From Azospirillum sp. B510 (GTDB taxonomy: Bacteria > Pseudomonadota > Alphaproteobacteria > Azospirillales > Azospirillaceae): a stretch of DNA of 64,000 nt. Shown here one piece after another: positions 36,210 to 44,135 of this stretch. A program made the translations under genes and the position numbers. Location: contig NC_013854.1 of NCBI RefSeq assembly GCF_000010725.1, positions 1,517,001-1,581,000 on the forward strand, read 5' to 3'. Numbering within the stretch: the stretch's first letter is position 1; the number at the start of each line of letters is the position of its first letter. Below the pieces are notes generated by a model. That model searched no databases, was not told the DNA's origin, and saw only the letters and a program-made list of their open reading frames with translations.

Positions 36210-37436
36210 TTAAGATTGGGGTGGCCGGTGCAGCGTGACCATCCGGCCATAGGGATGAAAATCACGGGATTCGCCACCTCCGGCGACAATGCGCACCACC
36301 GCCTCGCGGTCGATGGCGACGAAGCCGGCCAGCGACTGGATGCCGTAATCGAACAGGCGGGGAGTCAAGGGCGTGCCGGGACCGATCATCGCCACCGTCG
36401 CCCCGCCCGCCACCCGCAGCAGGCGGGGAAGGGTGCGGTTGGCGAAGGCCGACGCGGTGATCGCGACCGCCTCCGCCCCCGGCAGCAGCCAGTCGCAAGC
36501 GGCCTCGGGATGCTCCCCCTCCCGCGGGTTCATGTCGATCACCTGGGCGCGCGGCAGACGGTGGGCGATCTGGGGAAAGCCGCCGATCACCACCACGCGC
36601 CCGTCCACAGCACAGAACAGATCCAGCCCGTTGCCGCCGGCGCCGCTCACGTCCGGCCGGTTGTAATGCGCGTTCAGCGCGGCGACGCCGACCGAAACCT
36701 CAAGCGGATCCCAGGAGATCGCGGCCATCGCCGCCAGATCGCGCAAGGACCGTCCTGTCCAGAGTCCGGGATCGTCCTCGGCCGCCGGACCCTGCCGGGC
36801 GGCGAGGCCGAGGCCGTTCCCCGTCTCCACCAGCACCCATTTGGCGCCGGTGACGACACGGCGGACTTCGGCATCGGCCACGCCCTGAACCAGATCCTGG
36901 TACATCCGCTGCGGCCCCCACCAGCGCCAGAGCGCCTCGGCCACCGGGGACAGAAGGTCGCAGAAGCCGCCGGTCGCGCTCTGCCATTCGTTCAGATAGC
37001 GGCTGCCGACGCTGGTCAGCACCGGAATGCCCTCGGCGATGGCGGCCAGCATCTCGTCCGACAGCCCGTCGCCCAGCGATTCCAGGCCGGCGAACTTGTT
37101 GACCACAAGCAGGTCCACCCCGGAGGCGACGGCGTTGCGGATCGCCTGGCTCGCCTCGGCCACGCCGGCGGGATCGACACGGCAGGAGTGCGATTCCCGC
37201 CCCAGCCGCTGCGTGATGTCATAGGCGTGGCCGGTCGCGACATCGACCAGCTCCATCAGTTCGGCGCAGTCATCCCCCGGCCCGTGGTTGCGCTGCACCA
37301 GCCCGCCCACGCGGAAGCCGCGCCGCTTCAACTCCGCCGCGAAGCCGTCCAGCAGGGCATCGACGCCCTGGGAACCGGGGCCATGGATCACGGCACCGGG
37401 ACGCAGGGGCGGCGGGGAGGCGGGAGGAAGCGGCAT
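36210..37436 (-). CDS. DUF2478 - DUF4213/DUF364 fusion (putative molybdenum/heavy-metal protein)
   Basis: A 408-residue two-part protein. Residues 1-165 are DUF2478: AVIHGPGSQGVDALLDGFAAELKRRGFRVGGLVQ, RVDPAGVAEASQAIRNAVASGVDLLVVNKFAGLE. Families of this type are linked with molybdate transport and are NTPase-like. Residues about 185-400 resemble DUF4213 plus DUF364, a putative heavy-metal chelation Rossmann fold: AAISWDPLEVSVGVAALNAHYNRPD, VVVIGGFPQIAHRLPRAQVIDMNP, AVAITASAFANRTLPRLLR, VAMIGPGTPLTPRLFDYGI. I have not seen this fusion described. It is followed by a DUF1244 gene and preceded by a TusA-like gene on the same strand. Confidence 0.75.
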   Translation of the reverse strand: MPLPPASPPPLRPGAVIHGPGSQGVDALLDGFAAELKRRGFRVGGLVQRNHGPGDDCAELMELVDVATGHAYDITQRLGRESHSCRVDPAGVAEASQAIRNAVASGVDLLVVNKFAGLESLGDGLSDEMLAAIAEGIPVLTSVGSRYLNEWQSATGGFCDLLSPVAEALWRWWGPQRMYQDLVQGVADAEVRRVVTGAKWVLVETGNGLGLAARQGPAAEDDPGLWTGRSLRDLAAMAAISWDPLEVSVGVAALNAHYNRPDVSGAGGNGLDLFCAVDGRVVVIGGFPQIAHRLPRAQVIDMNPREGEHPEAACDWLLPGAEAVAITASAFANRTLPRLLRVAGGATVAMIGPGTPLTPRLFDYGIQSLAGFVAIDREAVVRIVAGGGESRDFHPYGRMVTLHRPPQS

Positions 37437-37481
37437 CGGGGAGACCTTTCGCGGGACGGCGGGCGGAATGCGGCGGGCGCC

Positions 37482-37769
37482 TCAACCGCCGCGGCGGATG
37501 CGGTAGACGAAAACCGTGTGGTGGACCTCGTCCGGCCGCGTCTCGTGCGACAGCAGCGCGTTGTCGGTCGTGTTGCAGAAATGCTTGAAGTCGATGACGG
37601 AGGCGGGATCGGTCGCATGGACCACCAGTTCCTCCCCGGATTCCATCCCGTTCAGCAGGGCACGGGTGCGCAGGATGGGCAACGGGCAATGCAGCCCCTT
37701 CACGTCAAGCTCTCTCGCCGGCACCGCGCCCGCTCCACACTGGTTGAGGGGAAAACCCATAGGGGACAT
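37482..37769 (-). CDS. TusA/SirA-like sulfur carrier protein
   Basis: A 95-residue protein with the TusA signature LDVKGLHCPLPILRTRALLNGM near residues 16-40; the conserved Cys of the CPxP motif is the persulfide-carrying residue in this family. The C-terminal half keeps the fold (VVHATDPASVIDFKHFCNTT, HHTVFVYRI). ATG 37769 is preferred, but other in-frame ATGs at 37802 and 37760 exist. It precedes the DUF2478-DUF364 gene by 45 bp, suggesting sulfur transfer to a metal or molybdenum-type cofactor. Confidence 0.85.
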   Translation of the reverse strand: MSPMGFPLNQCGAGAVPARELDVKGLHCPLPILRTRALLNGMESGEELVVHATDPASVIDFKHFCNTTDNALLSHETRPDEVHHTVFVYRIRRGG

Positions 37770-37913
37770 GTGACTGTAGCCGGTTCGGGTCCGCTTCTCC
37801 ACACCGGCGGATGGAAGGTCGCGTTCGTTTCAGGCGGTTGCCCGCCGGGATTTTCCGCCGGTCGCGCTGTTGTAGGCGGCGCATGACGGAACCCGGATGA
37901 AAGGATGGCGGCC

Positions 37914-38927
37914 ATGGCCAAGCGGCTCGACGACAAGGTGGTTGTGATCACGGGGGCCTCCAGCGGCATCGGGCGGGCGACCGCGCTGGAGTTCGCCCGC
38001 CAGGGGGCGGTGGTGATCCTCGCCGCCCGGCGGATGGCCGCCCTTCACGAGGTTGCCGAGGCGTGCATCGGGGCCGGCGGCCGGGCCATGGTGGTGCCGA
38101 CCGACGTCACCGATCAGCAGGCGGTGCGCCATCTGGCCGACCGTGCCATCGAGGCCTTCGGCGGCATCGACATCTGGGTGAACAATGCCGGCGTCATCGC
38201 CTTCGGCCGTTTCGAGGACATCCCTGACGACGTGTTCGAGCAGGTGCTGCGCACCGACCTCCTCGGCACCGTCCATGGCTGCCGGGCGGTGCTGCCGCAT
38301 TTCCTCGACCGCGGGGAGGGGATCGTCATCAACACCGCCTCGATGGTGTCCAACATCGGCCAACGCTACGCCACCCCCTACACCGCGGCGAAATTCGCGG
38401 TGCGCGGCTTTTCCGAATCGCTGCGCCAGGAACTGGTGGACGAGCCCGGCATCCATGTCTGCATGGTCATGCCGGCCTCCATCGACACCCCGCTGTGGCG
38501 GCATGCCGCCAACTACACCGGCCGGGCGCTCAAGCCGCTGACCCCGGTCCACCCGCCTGAGGAGGTCGCCGACGCCATCCTGTCGCTTGCCCGCCATCCG
38601 CGGCGCGAGCGGTTCGTCGGCACCGAGGCCCGCATCGCCGCGATGGGCAACACCATGGCGCCCCATCTGACCGAGCGAGCGCTCGCTCGCAATATCGAGC
38701 GCGACATGTTCCAGAACCGCTCGGCTCCCGCCACGTCGGGCGGCGTGATGACCGCCATGCCGGAGTATCAGGGGGCCAGCGGCGGCTGGATCGAACCGGG
38801 GCAGGCGTCGGGGCGTGAGCAGGCGCGGCAGCGGGTCTTCTCCTGGACCAACCTGTCCCTGTTTTTGCTGCCGCTGGTGCTGGCGAGCCGTCCGCTGAGC
38901 GGCCGGCGGATGCGCCCCGTCTGGTGA
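37914..38927 (+). CDS. Short-chain dehydrogenase/reductase
   Basis: A 337-residue classical SDR with extra C-terminus. N-terminal VVVITGASSGIGRATALEFARQGA is the Rossmann nucleotide-binding turn (TGxxxGIG), NNAG is present, and the catalytic Ser plus Tyr-x-x-x-Lys appear as SMVSNIG and YTAAKFAV. The C-terminal 60 residues are hydrophobic (TNLSLFLLPLVLASRPL), consistent with a membrane anchor. ATG 37914 is better spaced from GAAAGG than ATG 37905. Substrate unknown. Confidence 0.85.
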   Translation: MAKRLDDKVVVITGASSGIGRATALEFARQGAVVILAARRMAALHEVAEACIGAGGRAMVVPTDVTDQQAVRHLADRAIEAFGGIDIWVNNAGVIAFGRFEDIPDDVFEQVLRTDLLGTVHGCRAVLPHFLDRGEGIVINTASMVSNIGQRYATPYTAAKFAVRGFSESLRQELVDEPGIHVCMVMPASIDTPLWRHAANYTGRALKPLTPVHPPEEVADAILSLARHPRRERFVGTEARIAAMGNTMAPHLTERALARNIERDMFQNRSAPATSGGVMTAMPEYQGASGGWIEPGQASGREQARQRVFSWTNLSLFLLPLVLASRPLSGRRMRPVW

Positions 38928-38953
38928 GACCGCAGGATTCTTCGGATGGGTGC

Positions 38954-39019
38954 TTGATCCGGCGGACGGGAGCCGTTATACGCTCGCCCCTTTTCCGGTG
39001 CGGCGGGTGGCCGCACCGG
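38954..39019 (+). promoter_or_regulatory. Promoter and palindrome upstream of the YegD-type gene
   Basis: TTGATC (38954-38959) and TTATAC (38976-38981) are 16 bp apart. A perfect 10-bp inverted repeat, CCGGTGCGGC (38995-39004) and GCCGCACCGG (39010-39019), lies just downstream, where an operator or leader hairpin would be. Confidence 0.45.
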
Positions 39020-39041
39020 TCATCCGGGCAGGAGGCGGGAC

Positions 39042-40292
39042 ATGACGGCGTGCGGGCTCGATTTCGGCACCTCGAACACGACGCTGGGCGTGCGGGAGGC
39101 CGATGGCTTCCGGTTGCTGGCGCTGGACGGCACCCGCACGACGCTGCCGACGGCGGTGTTCTTCGATTTCGAGCATGACCGGACGACCATCGGGCAGGCG
39201 GCCATCGACGGCTATGTCTCGGGGGTGGAGGGGCGGCTGATGCGCTCCATCAAGTCGATGCTCGGTACCGAGCTGATCGATGCCGACACCGCGCTGCGCA
39301 AGGGCCGCATCAGCTTCCGCGCGGTGATCGGCACCTTCCTCGATCTGGTGAAGACGCGGGCGGAGGAGGCGCTGGGCGGTGAGTTGGGCGACGTGGTGGT
39401 CGGCCGCCCGGTCCATTTCGTCGATGGCGATCCGGCCGGCGACGCGGCGGCGGAAGAAACGCTGGGCGGGATCGCGCGGGCCGCCGGATTCCGCAACGTC
39501 TCCTTCCAGTTCGAACCGATCGCCGCCGCCCTCGATTACGAGCAGCAGGTGGCGGGGGAGGAGTTGGCGCTGATCGCCGACATCGGCGGCGGCACGTCGG
39601 ATTTCTCGGTCGTGCGCATCGGGCCGGAGCGGCGTGGCAAGCCGGACCGGGCCGGCGACATCCTGGCCAATGACGGCATCCGTGTCGGCGGCACCGATTT
39701 CGACCGCGATCTCAGCCTCGCCACCGCCATGCCGGAGCTGGGGCTGGGCAGCGCCATGAAGCGTGCCGGCCTGCTGGCGCCCAAGAGCATCTATTTCGAT
39801 CTGGCCACCTGGTCGAAGATCAATTTCCTCTACACCAGCAAGGCGATGGCCGAGCTGGAGCGCCTCCAGCGCGATTCCGCCGAGCCGGAGAAGATCGAAC
39901 GGCTGATCGGCGTGGTCGAGCATCGCCAGGGCCATGCCCTGGCGATGGCGGTGGAGCGCAGCAAGATCGCCCTGTCCGACCATGAGGCGACGGAACTGGC
40001 GCTGGATTGGGGGGATGGCAAGCTGGCCCTGCCGGTCGACCGCCCGGCGCTGAACCGCGCGACCGGCTCGCTGGCGGCGCGCATCGGCACGCGAATCCGC
40101 GATTGCCTGACGGAGGCGGGGGTGACAGCCGACCGCATCGACGCGGTGTTCCTGACCGGCGGTTCGACCCTGCTGCCCCAGGTCCGCGCCGCGATCCTGG
40201 CCGAGGCGCCGGGGGCGCGGGTGGTCGAGGGCAACATCTTCGGCTCCGTCGGCCTGGGGCTGACGGTTGAGGCGCAGCGGCGCTATGGGTGA
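39042..40292 (+). CDS. yegD: YegD-type Hsp70 family chaperone
   Basis: A 416-residue actin-fold ATPase of the Hsp70 superfamily. Phosphate 1 ACGLDFGTSNTTLGV, phosphate 2 LALIADIGGGTSDFSVVRIG, and the adenosine motif VFLTGGSTLLPQVRAAI are clear. It has only the nucleotide-binding domain and lacks the substrate-binding and lid domains of DnaK, like E. coli YegD. Its partner proteins are unknown. GGAGG lies 8 nt before ATG 39042. It ends in a stem that holds its own stop codon. Confidence 0.88.
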   Translation: MTACGLDFGTSNTTLGVREADGFRLLALDGTRTTLPTAVFFDFEHDRTTIGQAAIDGYVSGVEGRLMRSIKSMLGTELIDADTALRKGRISFRAVIGTFLDLVKTRAEEALGGELGDVVVGRPVHFVDGDPAGDAAAEETLGGIARAAGFRNVSFQFEPIAAALDYEQQVAGEELALIADIGGGTSDFSVVRIGPERRGKPDRAGDILANDGIRVGGTDFDRDLSLATAMPELGLGSAMKRAGLLAPKSIYFDLATWSKINFLYTSKAMAELERLQRDSAEPEKIERLIGVVEHRQGHALAMAVERSKIALSDHEATELALDWGDGKLALPVDRPALNRATGSLAARIGTRIRDCLTEAGVTADRIDAVFLTGGSTLLPQVRAAILAEAPGARVVEGNIFGSVGLGLTVEAQRRYG

Positions 40293-40314
40293 GGGGGATT
40301 AACTCCCCTCACCC
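40287..40314. terminator. Hairpin with YegD-gene stop, between convergent genes
   Basis: GGGTGAGGGG (40287-40296) pairs exactly with CCCCTCACCC (40305-40314); the TGA stop at 40290-40292 is in the stem. No T tract. The convergent mrp gene ends at 40324. Confidence 0.55.
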
Positions 40315-40323
40315 AACCGGTTA

Positions 40324-41493
40324 TCACTGCACCAGGATGCGCGGCGCGGCGCGGCCGCCGGTGCCGCCGCCGCCGATCTTCTCCCACAGGCGGGTGGCGA
40401 TCCGGCGGTAGGATTGGGCGTGTTCCGAGTCCGGCTGCGACACCACGATCGGCTGACCCTGGTCGGAGGTCTCGCGGATCGACAGGTGCAGCGGAATCTC
40501 GCCCAGGAACTCCATGCCCAGATCGTCGGCCTCCTTGCGGGCGCCGCCATGGCTGAAGATGTCGGTGCGGTGGCCGCAGTTGGGGCAGCAGAAATAGCTC
40601 ATGTTCTCGATGATGCCCAACACAGGCACATCGACGCGGCGGAACATGTTCAGCCCCTTGCGGGCGTCGAGCAACGCGATGTCCTGCGGGGTGGAGACGA
40701 TCACCGCACCGGCCAGCGGCACCTGCTGGGCCATGGTCAGCTGGGCGTCGCCGGTGCCCGGCGGCATGTCCACCACCAGCACGTCGAGGGTGCCCCAGTT
40801 CACGTCGCGCAGCATCTGCTGCAATGCGCTCATCACCATCGGCCCGCGCCAGATCATCGGCGTGTCCTCGGCCACCAGGAAGCCCATGGACATCACCTTG
40901 ACGCCGTAATTCTCCATCGGCTCCAGGCGCTTGCCGTCGGGGCTGTTGGGGCGGCCGGCGATGCCCATCATGCGCGGCATCGACGGGCCGTAGATGTCGG
41001 CGTCGAGCAGCCCGACCTTCAGCCCGTTGGCGGCGAGCGCCAGCGCCAGATTGGCGGATGTCGTCGACTTGCCGACGCCGCCCTTGCCGGACGCCACCGC
41101 GACGATGGCCTTCACGCCGGGGACCAGCGGCTTCTGCGGGTCGGTCTGGGGCGCGCCCTGGGAATGGCCATGGGAATGCCCGTGCGAATGGCCGGGCCCG
41201 CCGTGCGAATGGCCCTGCTGGGGTGCGGCCTGGGGGGCGGCGGCGCGGTGGGCGGTCAGCACCGCGGTGACCGACAGCACGCCGGGCAGTGCGTCCACCG
41301 CCTTCTCGGCGGCGTGGCGCACCGGTTCCGCCTGGGCGCCGCGCTTGGGGTCGACTTCGATGGAAAAGGCGACATGCCCGTCGCGCACCACGAGGCCCGA
41401 CAACATGCCCAGACTGACGATGTCGCCGCCCCGGTCCGGGTCGATGACGGTCTTCAGCGCCTGCATGACTTGAGCTTCGCTGATCTGCGCCAT
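40324..41493 (-). CDS. mrp: Mrp/ApbC iron-sulfur cluster carrier ATPase
   Basis: A 389-residue P-loop ATPase. Residues 1-80 are a MIP18-like (DUF59) domain ([22 protein letters not shown]). The deviant Walker [12 protein letters not shown] is near 135-145, [10 protein letters not shown] follows, and [10 protein letters not shown] and the Cys pair [10 protein letters not shown] mark the cluster-handling Mrp/NBP35 family. The linker at about 94-111 is a histidine cluster ([17 protein letters not shown]), not usual in this family and able to bind Ni, Zn or Fe. It is expected to move Fe-S clusters to apo-proteins. Confidence 0.92.
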   Translation of the reverse strand: MAQISEAQVMQALKTVIDPDRGGDIVSLGMLSGLVVRDGHVAFSIEVDPKRGAQAEPVRHAAEKAVDALPGVLSVTAVLTAHRAAAPQAAPQQGHSHGGPGHSHGHSHGHSQGAPQTDPQKPLVPGVKAIVAVASGKGGVGKSTTSANLALALAANGLKVGLLDADIYGPSMPRMMGIAGRPNSPDGKRLEPMENYGVKVMSMGFLVAEDTPMIWRGPMVMSALQQMLRDVNWGTLDVLVVDMPPGTGDAQLTMAQQVPLAGAVIVSTPQDIALLDARKGLNMFRRVDVPVLGIIENMSYFCCPNCGHRTDIFSHGGARKEADDLGMEFLGEIPLHLSIRETSDQGQPIVVSQPDSEHAQSYRRIATRLWEKIGGGGTGGRAAPRILVQ

Positions 41494-41666
41494 GGTTGAA
41501 AACTCCGCTGTCTTCCCGATATTGGCGGATATCCGTTGGTGGAATCCCTGCCGAAGGGTAAGGGGGACTATAGGACCGGCGGACGAGATCGGTAAAGGGA
41601 TGCGCGGGGCCTAAGCCATTGCGCTTCCATATGATGGGACGAATCGCAGAAGGGGGACACAGTCGG

Positions 41667-42932
41667 ATGCCGTGGAACAATCAAGGTGGGGGCGGTGGTG
41701 GTGGCCCCTGGGGTCCTCCGCCGGGCAACAACGGCCCGGGCAACCCGTGGGGGCGTCCCCAGGGCGGGGGAAATGGCGGCGGTGGTGGTGGCCCGCAGCC
41801 TCCCGACCTTGAGGATCTGCTGCGGCGCAGCCAGGACCGCCTGCGCCGCGCCATGCCCGGCGGCTTCGGCAGCGGCCGGGGGGTCGCGCTTGTCGTCGGC
41901 GTCCTCGGCCTGATCTGGCTGGCCAGCGGCATCTACCGCGTCGAGGCGGACGAGCAGGGCGTGGTCATGCGCTTCGGCCAATGGACCCGCACCGAACAGC
42001 CCGGCCTGCGCTATCGCCTGCCGTCGCCGATCGAGACGGTGCTGCTGCCCAAGGTGACGCGCGTCAACCGGATCGAGGTCGGTTACCGCTCCTCCGTCGG
42101 CGGCGGGCGCAACGACCGTGACGTGCCGGACGAGTCGCTGATGCTGACCGGCGACGAGAACATCATCGACATCGATTTCACGGTGTTCTGGGTCATCAAG
42201 GACGCCGGCAACTTCCTGTTCAAGATCCGCGAACCGGAAGTGACGGTGAAGAAGGCGGCCGAAAGCGCGATGCGCGAGGTGATCGGCCGCACCGACCTGC
42301 AACCGGCCCTGACCGAGGCCCGCCAGCAGATCGAAACCTCGACCCGCCAGCTCCTCCAGACCATGCTGGACGAGTATCAGGCCGGCATCGAGATCACCCA
42401 GGTCCAGTTGCAGAAGGCCGACCCGCCGCAGCCGGTCATCGACGCGTTCAACGACGTGCAGCGCGCCCGCGCCGACCGCGAGCGCGCCCGCAACGAGGCG
42501 GAAGCCTACCGCAACGACATCATTCCGCGCGCCCGCGGCGAGGCGGAGCGGCTGGTGCAGGAGGCCTCGGCCTACCGCGAGCAGGTCGTCAGCCTGGCCC
42601 AGGGCGACGCCGACCGCTTCCGCAAGGTCTATGAGGCCTATGCGCTGAGCAAGGAGGTCACCGCCAAGCGCATGTATCTGGAAACCATGGAGGAGATCCT
42701 CCGTGGCCGGAACAAGATCATCGTCGACGGTTCGGCGCAGAATGTCGTCCCGTATCTGCCGCTGAACCAGCTGGCTCCCCACCTCACGCCGGCCCCGCAG
42801 CCGCAGCAGCAGGCGCCGCGCCAGCCGCAGCCGAGCCAGGGCGGCACCCAGGGCGGCAATCAGGGGGGAGCGCGGACCGGAACGCAAACGCAGCCGCTGT
42901 CCGCGCTGCCCAATTCAACGTCCGGCCAGTGA
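41667..42932 (+). CDS. hflK: HflK subunit of the FtsH modulator complex
   Basis: A 421-residue membrane protein. A long Gly/Pro-rich cytosolic N-terminus (about 1-65, WNNQGGGGGGGPWGPPPGNN) is followed by one helix at about 70-90 and a band-7/SPFH domain: GIYRVEADEQGVVMRFGQW, TGDENIIDIDFTVFWVIKD. The rest is a coiled coil (RARADRERARNEAEAYRNDII) and a Gln/Pro-rich tail. With HflC it surrounds the FtsH protease and controls membrane-protein degradation. The start at ATG 41667 has AGGGGG upstream. hflC follows by 13 bp. Confidence 0.94.
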   Translation: MPWNNQGGGGGGGPWGPPPGNNGPGNPWGRPQGGGNGGGGGGPQPPDLEDLLRRSQDRLRRAMPGGFGSGRGVALVVGVLGLIWLASGIYRVEADEQGVVMRFGQWTRTEQPGLRYRLPSPIETVLLPKVTRVNRIEVGYRSSVGGGRNDRDVPDESLMLTGDENIIDIDFTVFWVIKDAGNFLFKIREPEVTVKKAAESAMREVIGRTDLQPALTEARQQIETSTRQLLQTMLDEYQAGIEITQVQLQKADPPQPVIDAFNDVQRARADRERARNEAEAYRNDIIPRARGEAERLVQEASAYREQVVSLAQGDADRFRKVYEAYALSKEVTAKRMYLETMEEILRGRNKIIVDGSAQNVVPYLPLNQLAPHLTPAPQPQQQAPRQPQPSQGGTQGGNQGGARTGTQTQPLSALPNSTSGQ

Positions 42933-42945
42933 GGAGGATCGCATC

Positions 42946-43857
42946 ATGAACCGCACCCTCGCCATCGCCGGTATCGCCATCGTGGCGCTCGGCGTCGTCG
43001 CGTCGTCCGCCCTCTTCACCGTCAACGAGGCCCAGCAGGCGCTGGTTCTCCAGTTCGGCGAGCCGCGCCGGGTGATCCAGGAGCCGGGCCTGAAGGTGAA
43101 GATCCCCTTCATCCAGGAGGTCCGGCTGCTCGACCGCCGCGTGCTCGACCTCGATCCGCCGGTCGAACAGGTCATCCTGGCCGACCAGAAGCGCCTGGAC
43201 GTAGACGCCTTCGCCCGCTACCGCATCCATGACCCGCTGCGCTTCTACCAGACCGCCGGGACCGAGGCGGTGGCCGAAACCCGCCTGAACTCGATCGTCA
43301 ACTCGTCGCTGCGCCGCGTGCTCGGCAACGTCACGGTGCTGGCCGTGCTGTCGGACGAGCGCGCCCGGATCATGACCGACATCAAGGGGCAGGTGAACGA
43401 CGAGGCCAAGCGCTTCGGCATCGAGATCGTCGATGTGCGCATCCGCCGGGCCGACCTGCCGGAGGAGACCAGCCAGTCGATCTTCGCCCGCATGCGCTCC
43501 GAACGTGAACGCGAGGCGGCGGAGGCCCGCGCCCAGGGCCAGGAGCAGTCGCAGCAGATCAAATCGCGCGCCGAGCGCGAACGCACGGTGATCATCGCCG
43601 AGGCCCAGCGCGACGCCCAGATCCTGCGCGGCGAAGGCGACAATTCCGCATTGAAGCTGATCGCCGAGGCGACCTCGCAGGATCCCGCCTTCTACGGCTT
43701 CTACCGCTCGCTGGAGGCCTACCGGAAGTCGCTGAACGGCAACGACACCACCATGGTGCTGTCGCCGACCGGCGAATTCTTCCGCTACTTCAACGGCACC
43801 GGTACGCAGCCGGCGGCCGCCCCGGCCGCCCCCGCGGCTCAGGCGCCCGCGCAGTAA
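42946..43857 (+). CDS. hflC: HflC subunit of the FtsH modulator complex
   Basis: A 303-residue SPFH protein. One N-terminal helix (IAGIAIVALGVVASSALFTVNEAQQALVLQFG), then EPGLKVKIPFIQEVRLLDRRVLDLD and DVRIRRADLPEETSQSIFARMRSEREREA. A coiled coil and an Ala/Pro-rich tail end the protein. It is the operon partner of hflK, 13 bp downstream, and ends before an 18-bp hairpin. Confidence 0.95.
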   Translation: MNRTLAIAGIAIVALGVVASSALFTVNEAQQALVLQFGEPRRVIQEPGLKVKIPFIQEVRLLDRRVLDLDPPVEQVILADQKRLDVDAFARYRIHDPLRFYQTAGTEAVAETRLNSIVNSSLRRVLGNVTVLAVLSDERARIMTDIKGQVNDEAKRFGIEIVDVRIRRADLPEETSQSIFARMRSEREREAAEARAQGQEQSQQIKSRAERERTVIIAEAQRDAQILRGEGDNSALKLIAEATSQDPAFYGFYRSLEAYRKSLNGNDTTMVLSPTGEFFRYFNGTGTQPAAAPAAPAAQAPAQ

Positions 43858-43880
43858 GGCGGCCGGACGGAATCAGGGCT

Positions 43881-43921
43881 GACCGCGGCCGGGTCGGGCA
43901 TTTCCCGATCCGGCCGCGGTC
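43881..43921 (+). terminator. Long hairpin after hflKC
   Basis: The 18-nt arms 43881-43898 and 43904-43921 match at 17 of 18 positions (the odd pair is a G-T wobble). The loop is CATTT. There is no T tract after it. Confidence 0.65.
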
Positions 43922-44135
43922 ATGCCGGGTTCCGGCTGTCCGTCGCGCATGGTCCGTTTTGACCGGTCCGCAGCATTGGAGCGAAGGAAATCCACCGGCT
44001 TGAGATTTCCACTGGTGCCGACTGGACCGGCACGCCATCTTGCGGCCATACTCTTGGCCCAACACCTATATGGCCCAGAACTGGGCGGCCGGTCCTGCCC
44101 ACGGAACCGGCCGGACGTCTGGTAGGGAGAGCACG

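Noticed and set aside
40414..41499. Plus-strand frame of 361 codons opposite mrp
   Set aside because: His/Arg/Gly-rich shadow of a clear Mrp ATPase.
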